NCBI GenBank assembly: GCA_018659505.1
Contig: JABJMI010000120.1
Coordinates: 1-11,419, forward strand
DNA from: Planctomicrobium sp.
GTDB taxonomy: Bacteria; Planctomycetota; Planctomycetia; Planctomycetales; Planctomycetaceae
Length of the DNA stretch: 11,419 nucleotides
Reading direction: 5' to 3'
A program made the position numbers and the translations under genes. The notes below the pieces were generated by a model. That model had not been told where the DNA came from and made no database searches. It saw nothing but the letters and a program-made list of their open reading frames with translations. How positions within the stretch are numbered: position 1 is the first letter of the stretch; each line of letters begins with the position of its first letter. Below, piece after piece: positions 1-6,226 of the stretch.

Positions 1-16
1 CTCCCACCTGTGATTC

Positions 17-982
17 CTACTTCACCGAAGAGATGACAGTCCCGGTGGACATATCGTTGACCATTTCTCCAGCGTGATAGCTTGAGCGGACAAAGGGACC
101 GCAGGCGACCATGCTGAAACCGAGTTTGTGGCATTGCTGGGCGATCTCTTCGAATTCTTCTGGCGGCACATACCGTTCGACAGGAAGCAAATCTGGACCG
201 GGGTTGAGGTATTGCCCGATAGTAATCATGTCGACTCCAACAGCTCGTAAGTCTGCACAAGTTTCGATGACTTCCTCGATTGTCTCACCGAGTCCGAGCA
301 TCAGACCACTCTTCGTTGGTATGTTTGGATCTTCTTCTTTGACTTGCGCCAGCAAGTCGAGTGTTCTCTGGTAGACAGCATTTCGACGAACCCGATGATA
401 CAGTCGCGGCACCGTTTCGGTATTGTGATTGAAGACATCCGGCTTCGCTTCCACAACGCGACTAATGGCACGACGGTTCCCCATGAAATCCGAGGTCAAT
501 ACTTCGACAGCTGCGCCAGTTCGTTCACGGACTTTCAAGACGCACTGATAGAAATGTTCCGCACCTCCATCGGGAAGATCGTCTCTCGTCACACATGTGA
601 TGACCACATGCTTCAAACCTAATCGCGCCGCTGCTTCTGCCACGCGCTCTGGTTCGTCCTCTTCGACGGTTTCAGTTTTGCCTTTAGGAACAGAACAAAA
701 TCCGCAGGGTCGTGTACAGACGTTGCCTAGAATCATAAACGTCGCTGTTTGCTGTGCCCAACATTCTGAACGGTTGGGACACTTCGCGCTTTCACAAACA
801 GTTTCCAGATTGAGATCTTCAATCACGCCACTGGTGAATGCCATCTCGCTCGATGGCATCGGACGTTTTAGCCACTTCGGCAGTCGTCGGCGCGTTCGAG
901 ATTCCTCTGCAACTGGCTGAGGCGTGGAACTGCAACAGCCACCGGATTCGGTTTTGGCATCAACAATCGGAAGATCAAACAT
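17..982 (-). CDS. lipA: Lipoyl synthase LipA (radical SAM)
   Basis: This enzyme inserts two sulfur atoms into protein-bound octanoyl chains to make lipoyl groups on 2-oxoacid dehydrogenase and glycine-cleavage proteins in the cytoplasm. The 321-aa product has both LipA cluster motifs: the auxiliary iron-sulfur cysteines C63, C68 and C74 (CESAKCPNRSEC), and the radical SAM cysteines C89, C93 and C96 (CTRPCGFC). The C-terminal RSSYHA motif (about 299-304), whose serine ligates the auxiliary cluster in the family, is intact. Length is normal. The first 40 residues are a variable extension with an extra CC pair at 16-17. The ATG at 982-980 overlaps the lipB stop by 8 bp, so translation is probably coupled to lipB; no good Shine-Dalgarno is visible. 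Stop is TAG at 19-17, so the gene is complete. Identification is secure from the motifs. Confidence 0.97.
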   Translation of the reverse strand: MFDLPIVDAKTESGGCCSSTPQPVAEESRTRRRLPKWLKRPMPSSEMAFTSGVIEDLNLETVCESAKCPNRSECWAQQTATFMILGNVCTRPCGFCSVPKGKTETVEEDEPERVAEAAARLGLKHVVITCVTRDDLPDGGAEHFYQCVLKVRERTGAAVEVLTSDFMGNRRAISRVVEAKPDVFNHNTETVPRLYHRVRRNAVYQRTLDLLAQVKEEDPNIPTKSGLMLGLGETIEEVIETCADLRAVGVDMITIGQYLNPGPDLLPVERYVPPEEFEEIAQQCHKLGFSMVACGPFVRSSYHAGEMVNDMSTGTVISSVK

Positions 983-1721
983 GACTGGTTTCTTGCTGAG
1001 GGGTTCTTTTCAGGAGTGGATGCCCTGTCGAGACATCTGTAGTTTCGTAGCCAAATTGGGACGAAATTGTGCGAATCAATGATTCTCGTAATTTCGGCAT
1101 CTGAATAGGCTGTATTCTGTGGGCTTGAATCGAGGTTCCACGTTGATCATCGCTGTTCGGAGATGTCATCGCAAGATATTTGGGAGAGATACAAACATTG
1201 AGAAACAAACCATGGTTCGTGACCCAGGATCGAACGCTACTACCGAAAAAACCGAGCTGACCACCCCGTCCCCAAATACCGGGGGAATGATCTAACCTCT
1301 TCGCAGGCACCTTCAATTCAATACAACTCTCACAAATTGCTGTTTCGAGTCGTGTGCGGAACTCGCTCGGTCCAATTGCCAGACGGTCAAGAGGAACCAT
1401 TAAATAGATGGCGAGTTGTCCGGGAGCGTGAGGAAAGGCGCCTCCTCCGCGCGCCATCCAACGAACCGGGAGACAAGTTTGTTCGCACTCAAATTCATCA
1501 ACGAGAACATCGTTCGAGTTCCCTTCTCGACCCACAGTAATCAGCGGTGGATGTTCACACAGAAATAATTTTCCGTTCAGATCGTTTCGACCGCTCATTT
1601 CGAAAGTGAGATGCTCCTGCAAACCAAGAAAGGCAGAGTAATCGACCGTCCCCAACAAATGCACCTCCAGCGAACCCGAATGAATCGGTTTCTGTTCCGC
1701 TTTGGATGTTTGGTAGGGCAT
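975..1721 (-). CDS. lipB: LipB-family octanoyltransferase, atypical active site
   Basis: LipB normally moves octanoyl groups from acyl carrier protein onto lipoyl domains, supplying the substrate for LipA. The 248-aa product has the family fold markers: CEHPPLITVGREG (55-67), RGGGAFPHAPGQL (91-103, usual form RGGxxTYHGPGQL) and the NHGLFLNV segment (169-176). The lysine of the catalytic dyad, expected five residues before a conserved glycine, aligns by eye with Q155. The catalytic cysteine, expected as PC fourteen residues after the LNV asparagine, aligns with N189, next to conserved P188. Both catalytic residues therefore seem to be missing. Context still argues for a role in lipoylation: it is the first gene of a lipB-lipA unit overlapping by 8 bp. 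The ATG at 1721 gives a normal N-terminus. Family assignment is good; catalytic competence is uncertain, and it may be a pseudoenzyme or use another residue such as C177. Confidence 0.85.
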   Translation of the reverse strand: MPYQTSKAEQKPIHSGSLEVHLLGTVDYSAFLGLQEHLTFEMSGRNDLNGKLFLCEHPPLITVGREGNSNDVLVDEFECEQTCLPVRWMARGGGAFPHAPGQLAIYLMVPLDRLAIGPSEFRTRLETAICESCIELKVPAKRLDHSPGIWGRGGQLGFFGSSVRSWVTNHGLFLNVCISPKYLAMTSPNSDDQRGTSIQAHRIQPIQMPKLRESLIRTISSQFGYETTDVSTGHPLLKRTPQQETSHV

Positions 1722-1841
1722 GACTGAACTGAAAACCTGCTGAAGAAGTAGTATCTATGAAAGATTCGTAACAATCCTCGCTGACATCTACTATTCTATC
1801 AATGCGATTCAGCTCAAACAATCAGAAGCAGCTGATACGTG

Positions 1842-1933
1842 TGATAAATGATAACCACGAAATACACGAATCACACGAAAGAAGATGCTGAATTATTTTG
1901 GCACTTTCTAGTTTTTCGTGGTTCAATAAATCA
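1842..1933. repeat. Imperfect inverted-repeat element with 9-bp CACGAA units
   Basis: The arms contain a perfect 10-bp inverted repeat, AACCACGAAA at 1853-1862 and its complement at 1914-1923. They extend outward imperfectly, from TGATAAATGAT on the left to CAATAAATCA on the right. In the left arm CACGAA occurs three times at exact 9-bp spacing (1856, 1865, 1874). The element has no coding capacity and fills most of the lipB-tilS gap, ending 22 bp before tilS. It resembles a non-autonomous or REP-like dispersed repeat, and it is similar in design to the element at 9617-9811. Confidence 0.65.
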
Positions 1934-1955
1934 TTTCGTTAGTTAGCTGAGCAGA

Positions 1956-3002
1956 GTGAGTAAGAAAACAATCTATCCGCTGGAAGCGATTCGCGAGGTC
2001 TTTCAGCGACTGCAAATTTGCGACCAGTCGCTGTTGATAGCAGTTTCTGGTGGTGCAGACAGTGTTGGATTACTGGTTCTACTCAATGAACTCAAAAATG
2101 AATTGAATTTGGAACTTCACGTTGGCCATTTTGATCATCAATTGCGAAGTGGCTCTCGTGCAGATGCAGAATGGGTGCAGTCCTTATGTAAAGAAATGAG
2201 TATCAACTGTGTCGTTGGAACACCTTCTGAAGACAACAAGCTCAAGCCTGCGGGAGTAGAAGAGTCCGCGAGACGAAACCGTTATCACTTCCTGAAGTCT
2301 CTCGCTGAAGAACTCAACTGCCCATGGATCGCGGTCGCACATACAGAGAACGATCAAGTGGAAACGGTGCTGCACCACATCGCGCGCGGAACCGGACTTA
2401 AAGGCTTACAAGGCATTCCTGAGACGCGCGATCTTTCGCCCGAGGTGAGCCTGCTGAGACCGCTACTTAAGATTCGCAGAGAGCAACTGATCGATGTTCT
2501 CTCTACTCTTCAGCAGACCTTCCGTATTGACCAAACAAATACAGATTCGGCATACACACGGAATCGAATCCGACACGAAGTGATTCCGTACTTAAGGACA
2601 AGTCTCAATCCTCAGATTGATCAGGCATTGATTAATCTTTCGAATCAGGCACAAGAAGCACAAAACGCAATCGAACAAATTGCCGATCATGTTCTCAGTA
2701 AAGCATTAGATGGCGGTATTGAAGGTCAAATAGTACGACTCAATACCGAGCAATTCGTGACTCAACCGCGGGCAGTCATCATCGCAGCGATGATGATACT
2801 CTGGGAACAACAGCGATGGCCAAGACAGAGAATGTCGCAACACCACTGGACTCAACTCGCAGACATTACCTTGAATAACAAATCAGCAACAGGTTTAAGT
2901 TGTCCCGGAGGAATTCAAGTGATATTAAGACGGAAAGTTATGGAATTCCAACGAAAGACTGAATTGCAAAAGCTCGACCGTTCTTCAGGTTCGCCAAATT
3001 GA
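1956..3002 (+). CDS. tilS: tRNA(Ile)-lysidine synthetase TilS
   Basis: TilS ligates lysine to C34 of the tRNA-Ile CAU anticodon using ATP, so that the tRNA reads AUA; it is an essential cytoplasmic enzyme. The 348-aa protein shows the PP-loop SGGADS (31-36), HFDHQLR (58-64), ESARRNRYHFL (103-113), the AHTENDQVET stretch followed by GTGLKGLQGI (128-154), and RNRIRHEVIP (202-211), all characteristic of the N-type ATPase domain of this family. A helical middle region follows. The protein ends just after GLSCPGGIQVILRRK (about 313-327), where longer homologs such as the E. coli enzyme (432 aa) continue into a separate C-terminal domain; that domain is absent here, as in other short TilS proteins. 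The start is GTG at 1956, chosen because the N-terminal length fits and no nearby ATG is in frame. No strong ribosome binding site is seen. Confidence 0.93.
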   Translation: MSKKTIYPLEAIREVFQRLQICDQSLLIAVSGGADSVGLLVLLNELKNELNLELHVGHFDHQLRSGSRADAEWVQSLCKEMSINCVVGTPSEDNKLKPAGVEESARRNRYHFLKSLAEELNCPWIAVAHTENDQVETVLHHIARGTGLKGLQGIPETRDLSPEVSLLRPLLKIRREQLIDVLSTLQQTFRIDQTNTDSAYTRNRIRHEVIPYLRTSLNPQIDQALINLSNQAQEAQNAIEQIADHVLSKALDGGIEGQIVRLNTEQFVTQPRAVIIAAMMILWEQQRWPRQRMSQHHWTQLADITLNNKSATGLSCPGGIQVILRRKVMEFQRKTELQKLDRSSGSPN

Positions 3003-3010
3003 GCCATAAG

Positions 3011-3098
3011 GGTTGATCTAAGTTTTGATTGCGACGAAGTCACAGAATTCAATTGAATTCTGTCATCACAAAGTTGAGTTTGGTTTGGTTGATCTAAG
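3011..3098. repeat. 12-bp direct repeats flanking a palindrome
   Basis: GGTTGATCTAAG occurs at 3011-3022 and again at 3087-3098. The two copies sit almost symmetrically around the perfect palindrome at 3042-3063. The layout could be a target duplication around a short insertion, or a pair of regulatory binding sites. The 64 bp between the repeats show no inverted terminal repeats. Confidence 0.5.
3042..3063. promoter_or_regulatory. Perfect 22-bp palindrome
   Basis: The left arm ACAGAATTC (3042-3050), the self-complementary AATT (3051-3054) and the right arm GAATTCTGT (3055-3063) make an uninterrupted dyad. It lies 40 bp after the tilS stop and about 100 bp before the phosphodiesterase gene. 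There is no T-tract on either side, so it does not look like an ordinary intrinsic terminator. A dimeric regulator site or a cruciform/RNA hairpin are both possible. The sequence feature is certain; the function is not. Confidence 0.6.
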
Positions 3099-3164
3099 AC
3101 CATCGCTCTTCATGGAGAATGAACTCACAAACCTGAATGACTAATAACCTGAAGAGATCACTCA

Positions 3165-5000
3165 ATGCTTAAAGAGATAACTCAGAATCTCAAAATCCAA
3201 TGGAAGTCACTGCTAATTGCTGACCTCCTGTATAAGGCAATCGCTTACACAATTCTGATTCCATTGGTGAGTTTGATATTTCGTGGCTTCCTGTATTTCT
3301 CTGGTCGAGAAATACTTGCGGACACGGACATCGCAGACTTCTTTCTCCATCCGCTGGGTTGGTTGGCTTTAGTTATAGTCGGTGGTGGATTGATCGGAAT
3401 CACTGCCTTTGAGATCGGTACCTTAATGGTCATGAATCTCAGTGCGATCCATACTCAAAAAGTCCAAGGGCTGACTGCCTTATGGTTTATTTACGATAAA
3501 GCTTCAGAAATCCTTCGCATGACGAGTCGAATGGTACTGCGAATTCTGCTTATCGCATTGCCATTTATCACTGTGGGTGGAGTGATCTTTCTATTGTTCC
3601 TTACAGATTACGATATCAACTTCTACTTGACCGAGAAGCCTCCGAAGTTCTTGATCGTTGCCAGCACCATAGCCACAATACTATTGGTCATGACTGCATT
3701 ATTGATTCGCTGTTTATTCAACTGGGCAGTCGCTATCCCTCTCTTGCTGTTCGAAAACAAGAGCCCAGATCAAAGTCTGGAGCGTAGTCGAGAATTGATG
3801 TTTGGGAAGAGACTGAAATTTGCAAAATGGACCGGAGTTTGGGCACTCTTGAACTTCATTATCGGTACGATTGCCAGTGCATTCGTATTGATCCTGGGAA
3901 GTCAAGTTATTCCAACGAATACAGACTCTGTCTTCGTGCTTGTCACGATATTGGGAGGAATTTTAGTAACATGGGCGGTGGTCAACTTCTTGATTCAGAT
4001 TGTCAGTTCTACAACCTTGGCTTTGATGCTCTCATACTTCTATAACAGCTTTTGCAGAGGCGACGATTTTAAGCTTCCGGCTGAACCAGAAACACCTCCT
4101 CAATGGTCACTCAAGATCACAATGAAGAGAGTAATCGCTGGAATCCTCGTGGCATTTCTAGGGACGAGTTTCATCGGTCTCGCTGCTGTACGAACTGTCA
4201 GATTTGTAGACGAAGTTGAAATCACTGCGCATCGTGGCGCATCAGCAGTGGCTCCAGAAAACACCTTGGCATCAGTTCGCCAGGCGATTGTCGATGGAAC
4301 GGATTGGGTTGAAATCGATGTTCAAGAATCGAAAGACGGAGTTGTCATGGTCGCACATGACAGCGACCTCAAAAAGGTAGCTGGCAATGCAATCAAAATA
4401 TGGGAAGGGACTGCTGAGGAATTGCGATCAATTGATATTGGCAGCTACTTCGACGCGAAATTTCAAAACGAACGAATGCCCACATTGAGTGAAGTTCTGG
4501 ATGCCTGCAAGGATAAAGTAAGATTAAATATAGAGCTGAAATACTACGGACACGATCAGAACCTAGAACAGAAAGTCGTTGACCTCGTCGAGGAACACGG
4601 CATGGAAAACGACATTGTAATAATGTCTTTAAAGCAGGCAGGTATTCAAAAAGTGAAGAAGTTGCGTCCCGACTGGACGGTCGGTTTGTTGACCGCAGTC
4701 GCTGCCAGTGACATCACTCGCGCGAAAGCAGACTTTCTGGCGGTTAGCACAAAACTGGCAACACATCGTTTCATTGAATCGGCGCATGAACGCAATAAAA
4801 GAGTTCACGTTTGGACGGTGAACGACGCTCCCACAATGTCTCTCATGATCGGCAGGGGAGCTGACAACTTGATTACCGATCATCCTGATTTAGCAAAACA
4901 AGTTCTAGCAGAGAGAGCCTTTTTAAGTCCGCTCGAACGGGTGTTGATCGAATTTTCATTCCTGTTTGGTGAAATCGAATCTCAGGAAGTTGAACAATAA
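3165..5000 (+). CDS. Membrane-anchored glycerophosphodiester phosphodiesterase
   Basis: The 611-aa protein fuses an N-terminal multi-pass membrane domain (hydrophobic segments near 22-42, 66-90, 125-147, 162-195, 226-247, 254-282 and 322-342), like the GPDP membrane domain family, to a C-terminal GDPD catalytic domain (about 352-580). Catalytic-domain marks are HRGASAVAPENT (356-367), EID (383-385), AHDSDL with H398, and NIELK with E457; these match the general acid/base histidines and metal-binding acidic residues of the family. Near the end, HVWTVND (548-554) and LITDHPD (569-575) are also typical. The family hydrolyses glycerophosphodiesters to glycerol-3-phosphate and an alcohol. The true substrate here (lipid headgroups or a membrane-bound diester) is unknown. 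Which side of the membrane the domain faces depends on the number of segments; periplasmic is likely. The ATG at 3165 has a weak GAAGAG at 3151-3156. Confidence 0.9.
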   Translation: MLKEITQNLKIQWKSLLIADLLYKAIAYTILIPLVSLIFRGFLYFSGREILADTDIADFFLHPLGWLALVIVGGGLIGITAFEIGTLMVMNLSAIHTQKVQGLTALWFIYDKASEILRMTSRMVLRILLIALPFITVGGVIFLLFLTDYDINFYLTEKPPKFLIVASTIATILLVMTALLIRCLFNWAVAIPLLLFENKSPDQSLERSRELMFGKRLKFAKWTGVWALLNFIIGTIASAFVLILGSQVIPTNTDSVFVLVTILGGILVTWAVVNFLIQIVSSTTLALMLSYFYNSFCRGDDFKLPAEPETPPQWSLKITMKRVIAGILVAFLGTSFIGLAAVRTVRFVDEVEITAHRGASAVAPENTLASVRQAIVDGTDWVEIDVQESKDGVVMVAHDSDLKKVAGNAIKIWEGTAEELRSIDIGSYFDAKFQNERMPTLSEVLDACKDKVRLNIELKYYGHDQNLEQKVVDLVEEHGMENDIVIMSLKQAGIQKVKKLRPDWTVGLLTAVAASDITRAKADFLAVSTKLATHRFIESAHERNKRVHVWTVNDAPTMSLMIGRGADNLITDHPDLAKQVLAERAFLSPLERVLIEFSFLFGEIESQEVEQ

Positions 5001-5070
5001 TTCGGTCGACCGTTTGAACAGCCTGATCTCCTTCAATTAAAAAATAGCCGTTGTCATCAGTTCACGAAAC

Positions 5071-5089
5071 GCATACCATTACGGTATGC
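5071..5089 (+). promoter_or_regulatory. Hairpin/dyad overlapping a start codon
   Basis: GCATACC (5071-5077), a 5-nt spacer ATTAC, and GGTATGC (5083-5089) form a perfect 7-bp dyad. The ATG of the following Cys-rich gene (5086-5088) lies in the right arm. In RNA it would hide the start codon; in DNA it could be an operator. A weak possible promoter lies upstream (TTGAAC at 5014, TTAAAA at 5037, 17-bp spacer), which would put the dyad in the 5' leader. An in-frame GTG at 5092 is an alternative start just outside the stem. Confidence 0.5.
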
Positions 5090-5505
5090 AGGTGGTTTTA
5101 CACATTTTCTGTTCGCTCTTGATTCTCTTTGCTGGAAGTACGTTTTCCAGTCAAATTGTGGCTGCCGATTGCGGTACGTCTGCCAGTTTAAGTTGCGTGA
5201 AGAGTTGTGGAACTGACTGTTGCAGCAACACGTCTTGTCACGTACAGGCATCGCACTCTATTGTTAATAGCACTGTTTGCTGTTCGGTTGATGTGAGGAA
5301 TCACTCTGAAGATGAAGTCACTTCAGATTCCGAATCTTGTCCATGTTCGACGTCAGATTGTGCATGTTCATCAACGACTACGCTTACTTTCATACACCTT
5401 GCTTCCAACGTAAATGACTACGTTTTGAGCGAGTCGCTACATCAATCCGACGACCTTCTGCTCAGTCGTCAGGAACGTCCAAGTTCTCCTCCTCCGAAGT
5501 CTTAA
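5086..5505 (+). CDS. Small exported Cys-rich protein, unknown function
   Basis: I do not recognise a family. The 139-aa product begins with a probable signal peptide (hydrophobic core about 3-19, possible cleavage near VAA-D at 27-28). The mature part has 12 cysteines in two groups: C29, C37, C41, C45, C46, C51, C65 and C66, then C85, C87, C92 and C94 in a Ser/Asp-rich stretch (CPCSTSDCAC). The C-terminal 45 residues lack cysteine and end in a Ser/Pro-rich tail (SSPPPKS). The pattern suits metal binding or disulfide cross-linking outside the cytoplasm, but that is inference. It lies 85 bp after the phosphodiesterase gene and 85 bp before a second Cys-rich gene. No Shine-Dalgarno precedes the ATG, and the start codon is inside a dyad; GTG at 5092 would shorten the protein by two residues. 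Confidence 0.7.
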   Translation: MQVVLHIFCSLLILFAGSTFSSQIVAADCGTSASLSCVKSCGTDCCSNTSCHVQASHSIVNSTVCCSVDVRNHSEDEVTSDSESCPCSTSDCACSSTTTLTFIHLASNVNDYVLSESLHQSDDLLLSRQERPSSPPPKS

Positions 5506-5513
5506 AAAGTACG

Positions 5514-5545
5514 CTCATGCTATTTGCGTGAGATTCATTTTTCTA
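5514..5545 (+). terminator. Possible weak intrinsic terminator
   Basis: A 7-bp stem with one G-T pair (CTCATGC at 5514-5520, GCGTGAG at 5526-5532, loop TATTT) starts 8 bases after the stop of the first Cys-rich gene and is followed by ATTCATTTTTCT. The U-run is interrupted, so termination may be partial and allow read-through into the next gene. Confidence 0.45.
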
Positions 5546-5582
5546 CTTCAACTCTATTCCTGATAGAACTCTATCAACCTTT

Positions 5583-5588
5583 AGGAGG
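5583..5588 (+). promoter_or_regulatory. Consensus Shine-Dalgarno before tandem ATGs
   Basis: AGGAGG is the only full-consensus ribosome binding site clearly visible in the window. It is 2 nt from the first ATG (5591) and 5 nt from the second (5594). Usual spacing favours the second ATG as the real start of the downstream Cys-rich gene. The strong site suggests high translation. Confidence 0.75.
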
Positions 5589-5590
5589 TT

Positions 5591-5875
5591 ATGATGTTAC
5601 GTAATTTAATCGCAGTGTTAATGGTCGCTCTTTTAATGACGACTGCAGCTTATGCTGTTGGTAATGTTTCCAGTTCCAGTAATCTGTGCCAAAGTTGCGA
5701 CGACTGTTGCTGTCTCGATTGCGAAACCTGCGCCGCATGCATTGCAGGAATTCCGTGCTGTACCAGCGATGCAGCCTGTTGCACCGCCGGCAGCGAATGC
5801 CGTCAGAGTCCAGTAGCAGCGTGTTGTGTTGAGGATGCAGCTTGCTGCTCGGCGGCAGCATGTTGTGCTGCATGA
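5591..5875 (+). CDS. Small exported, extremely Cys-rich protein
   Basis: No family is recognised. The product is 94 aa from ATG 5591, or 93 aa from the better-spaced ATG at 5594. A signal peptide (hydrophobic 5-19, likely cleavage after AYA at 20-22) precedes a mature part of about 72 residues that holds all 19 cysteines. These fall in two patterns: a CxxC ladder (C33, C36, C39-41, C44, C47, C50), then CC pairs about seven residues apart (56-57, 63-64, single C70, 78-79, 85-86, 91-92) in Ala-rich AACC repeats. This resembles metallothionein-like or cross-linked structural proteins in composition only. A consensus AGGAGG lies just upstream and a strong terminator downstream, so this is a real, probably well-expressed gene. 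It follows another Cys-rich exported protein, which suggests related roles. Cysteine arrangement is seen; function is inference. Confidence 0.8.
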   Translation: MMLRNLIAVLMVALLMTTAAYAVGNVSSSSNLCQSCDDCCCLDCETCAACIAGIPCCTSDAACCTAGSECRQSPVAACCVEDAACCSAAACCAA

Positions 5876-5913
5876 AACTTTAGAACATTGACACGTTCTT
5901 GATTTTTCACTTG

Positions 5914-5953
5914 GTCAATCCTCTGAGAACTTTATTGGAGGATTGACTTTTTT
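5914..5953 (+). terminator. Strong intrinsic terminator
   Basis: GTCAATCCTC (5914-5923) pairs perfectly with GAGGATTGAC (5938-5947), a 10-bp stem with a 14-nt loop, followed directly by six T residues (5948-5953). It lies 38 bp after the stop of the 94-aa Cys-rich gene and separates that gene from the following operon. Confidence 0.9.
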
Positions 5954-6226
5954 ATGTATTTGCCCAACCTTTTTTAGCAGGTGTGGGGTTGGTAAAGGTA
6001 TCTTAACTCTCGGCGTTCGCTGAGTAGGTTCAGTTCTGGAAGTGTTTCCTTTGTTTGAAGAATAATTAGGATTCTAGAAAATTAGCTGTGGAATTCTTAT
6101 CACTGTTCACGTGTAAAGAGACACGAAACTTACACTTCAATTCATAGTCTTATCTAAAGCTCGCTCAGCCGATAATCTTGGAACGAGTGCAGATCAAGAT
6201 GTGTCGAATCAAATTTCGGTTGTTCA
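5954..6226 (+). other. Noncoding leader region before the oxidoreductase operon
   Basis: This 273-bp stretch, part of a 351-bp gene-free interval, has no convincing gene. It holds several small dyads: CCAACC at 5964-5969 with GGTTGG at 5987-5992; CTCGGC/GCTGAG around a GTTC loop (6009-6024, one G-T pair); TTCTAGAA (6072-6079); and GTGTAA/TTACAC (6111-6116 and 6130-6135). The promoter of the downstream operon must be here or nearby, but no clear -35/-10 pair was found. No known riboswitch was recognised. Confidence 0.4.

Noticed and set aside
1853..1880. Possible CRISPR-like short repeats (CACGAA units)
   Set aside because: Units are 6-7 bp at 9-bp pitch, with no 20-plus-bp repeats, unique spacers or cas genes. 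It is better explained as the arm of an inverted-repeat element.
3112..3144. Ten-codon upstream ORF (MENELTNLND) before the phosphodiesterase gene
   Set aside because: It ends 20 nt before the gene start and could be a leader peptide, but it has no Shine-Dalgarno and no regulatory codon run. An ORF this short is expected by chance.
5589..5873. Open minus-strand frame opposite the 94-aa Cys-rich gene
   Set aside because: The plus strand has a consensus Shine-Dalgarno, a signal peptide and a terminator in the right place. The minus frame has only low-complexity Arg/His/Asn-rich sequence produced by the Cys/Ala codons.
3165..5875. Phosphodiesterase plus two Cys-rich genes as a metal-resistance operon
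   Set aside because: There is no efflux pump, metal chaperone of known family or metal regulator in the window, and 85-bp gaps with a possible terminator weaken the operon idea.
5882..5899. AGAAC/GTTCT stem after the 94-aa Cys-rich gene as an extra terminator
   Set aside because: Only five base pairs with an eight-base loop; the 10-bp stem at 5914-5947 with six T residues is the convincing terminator.
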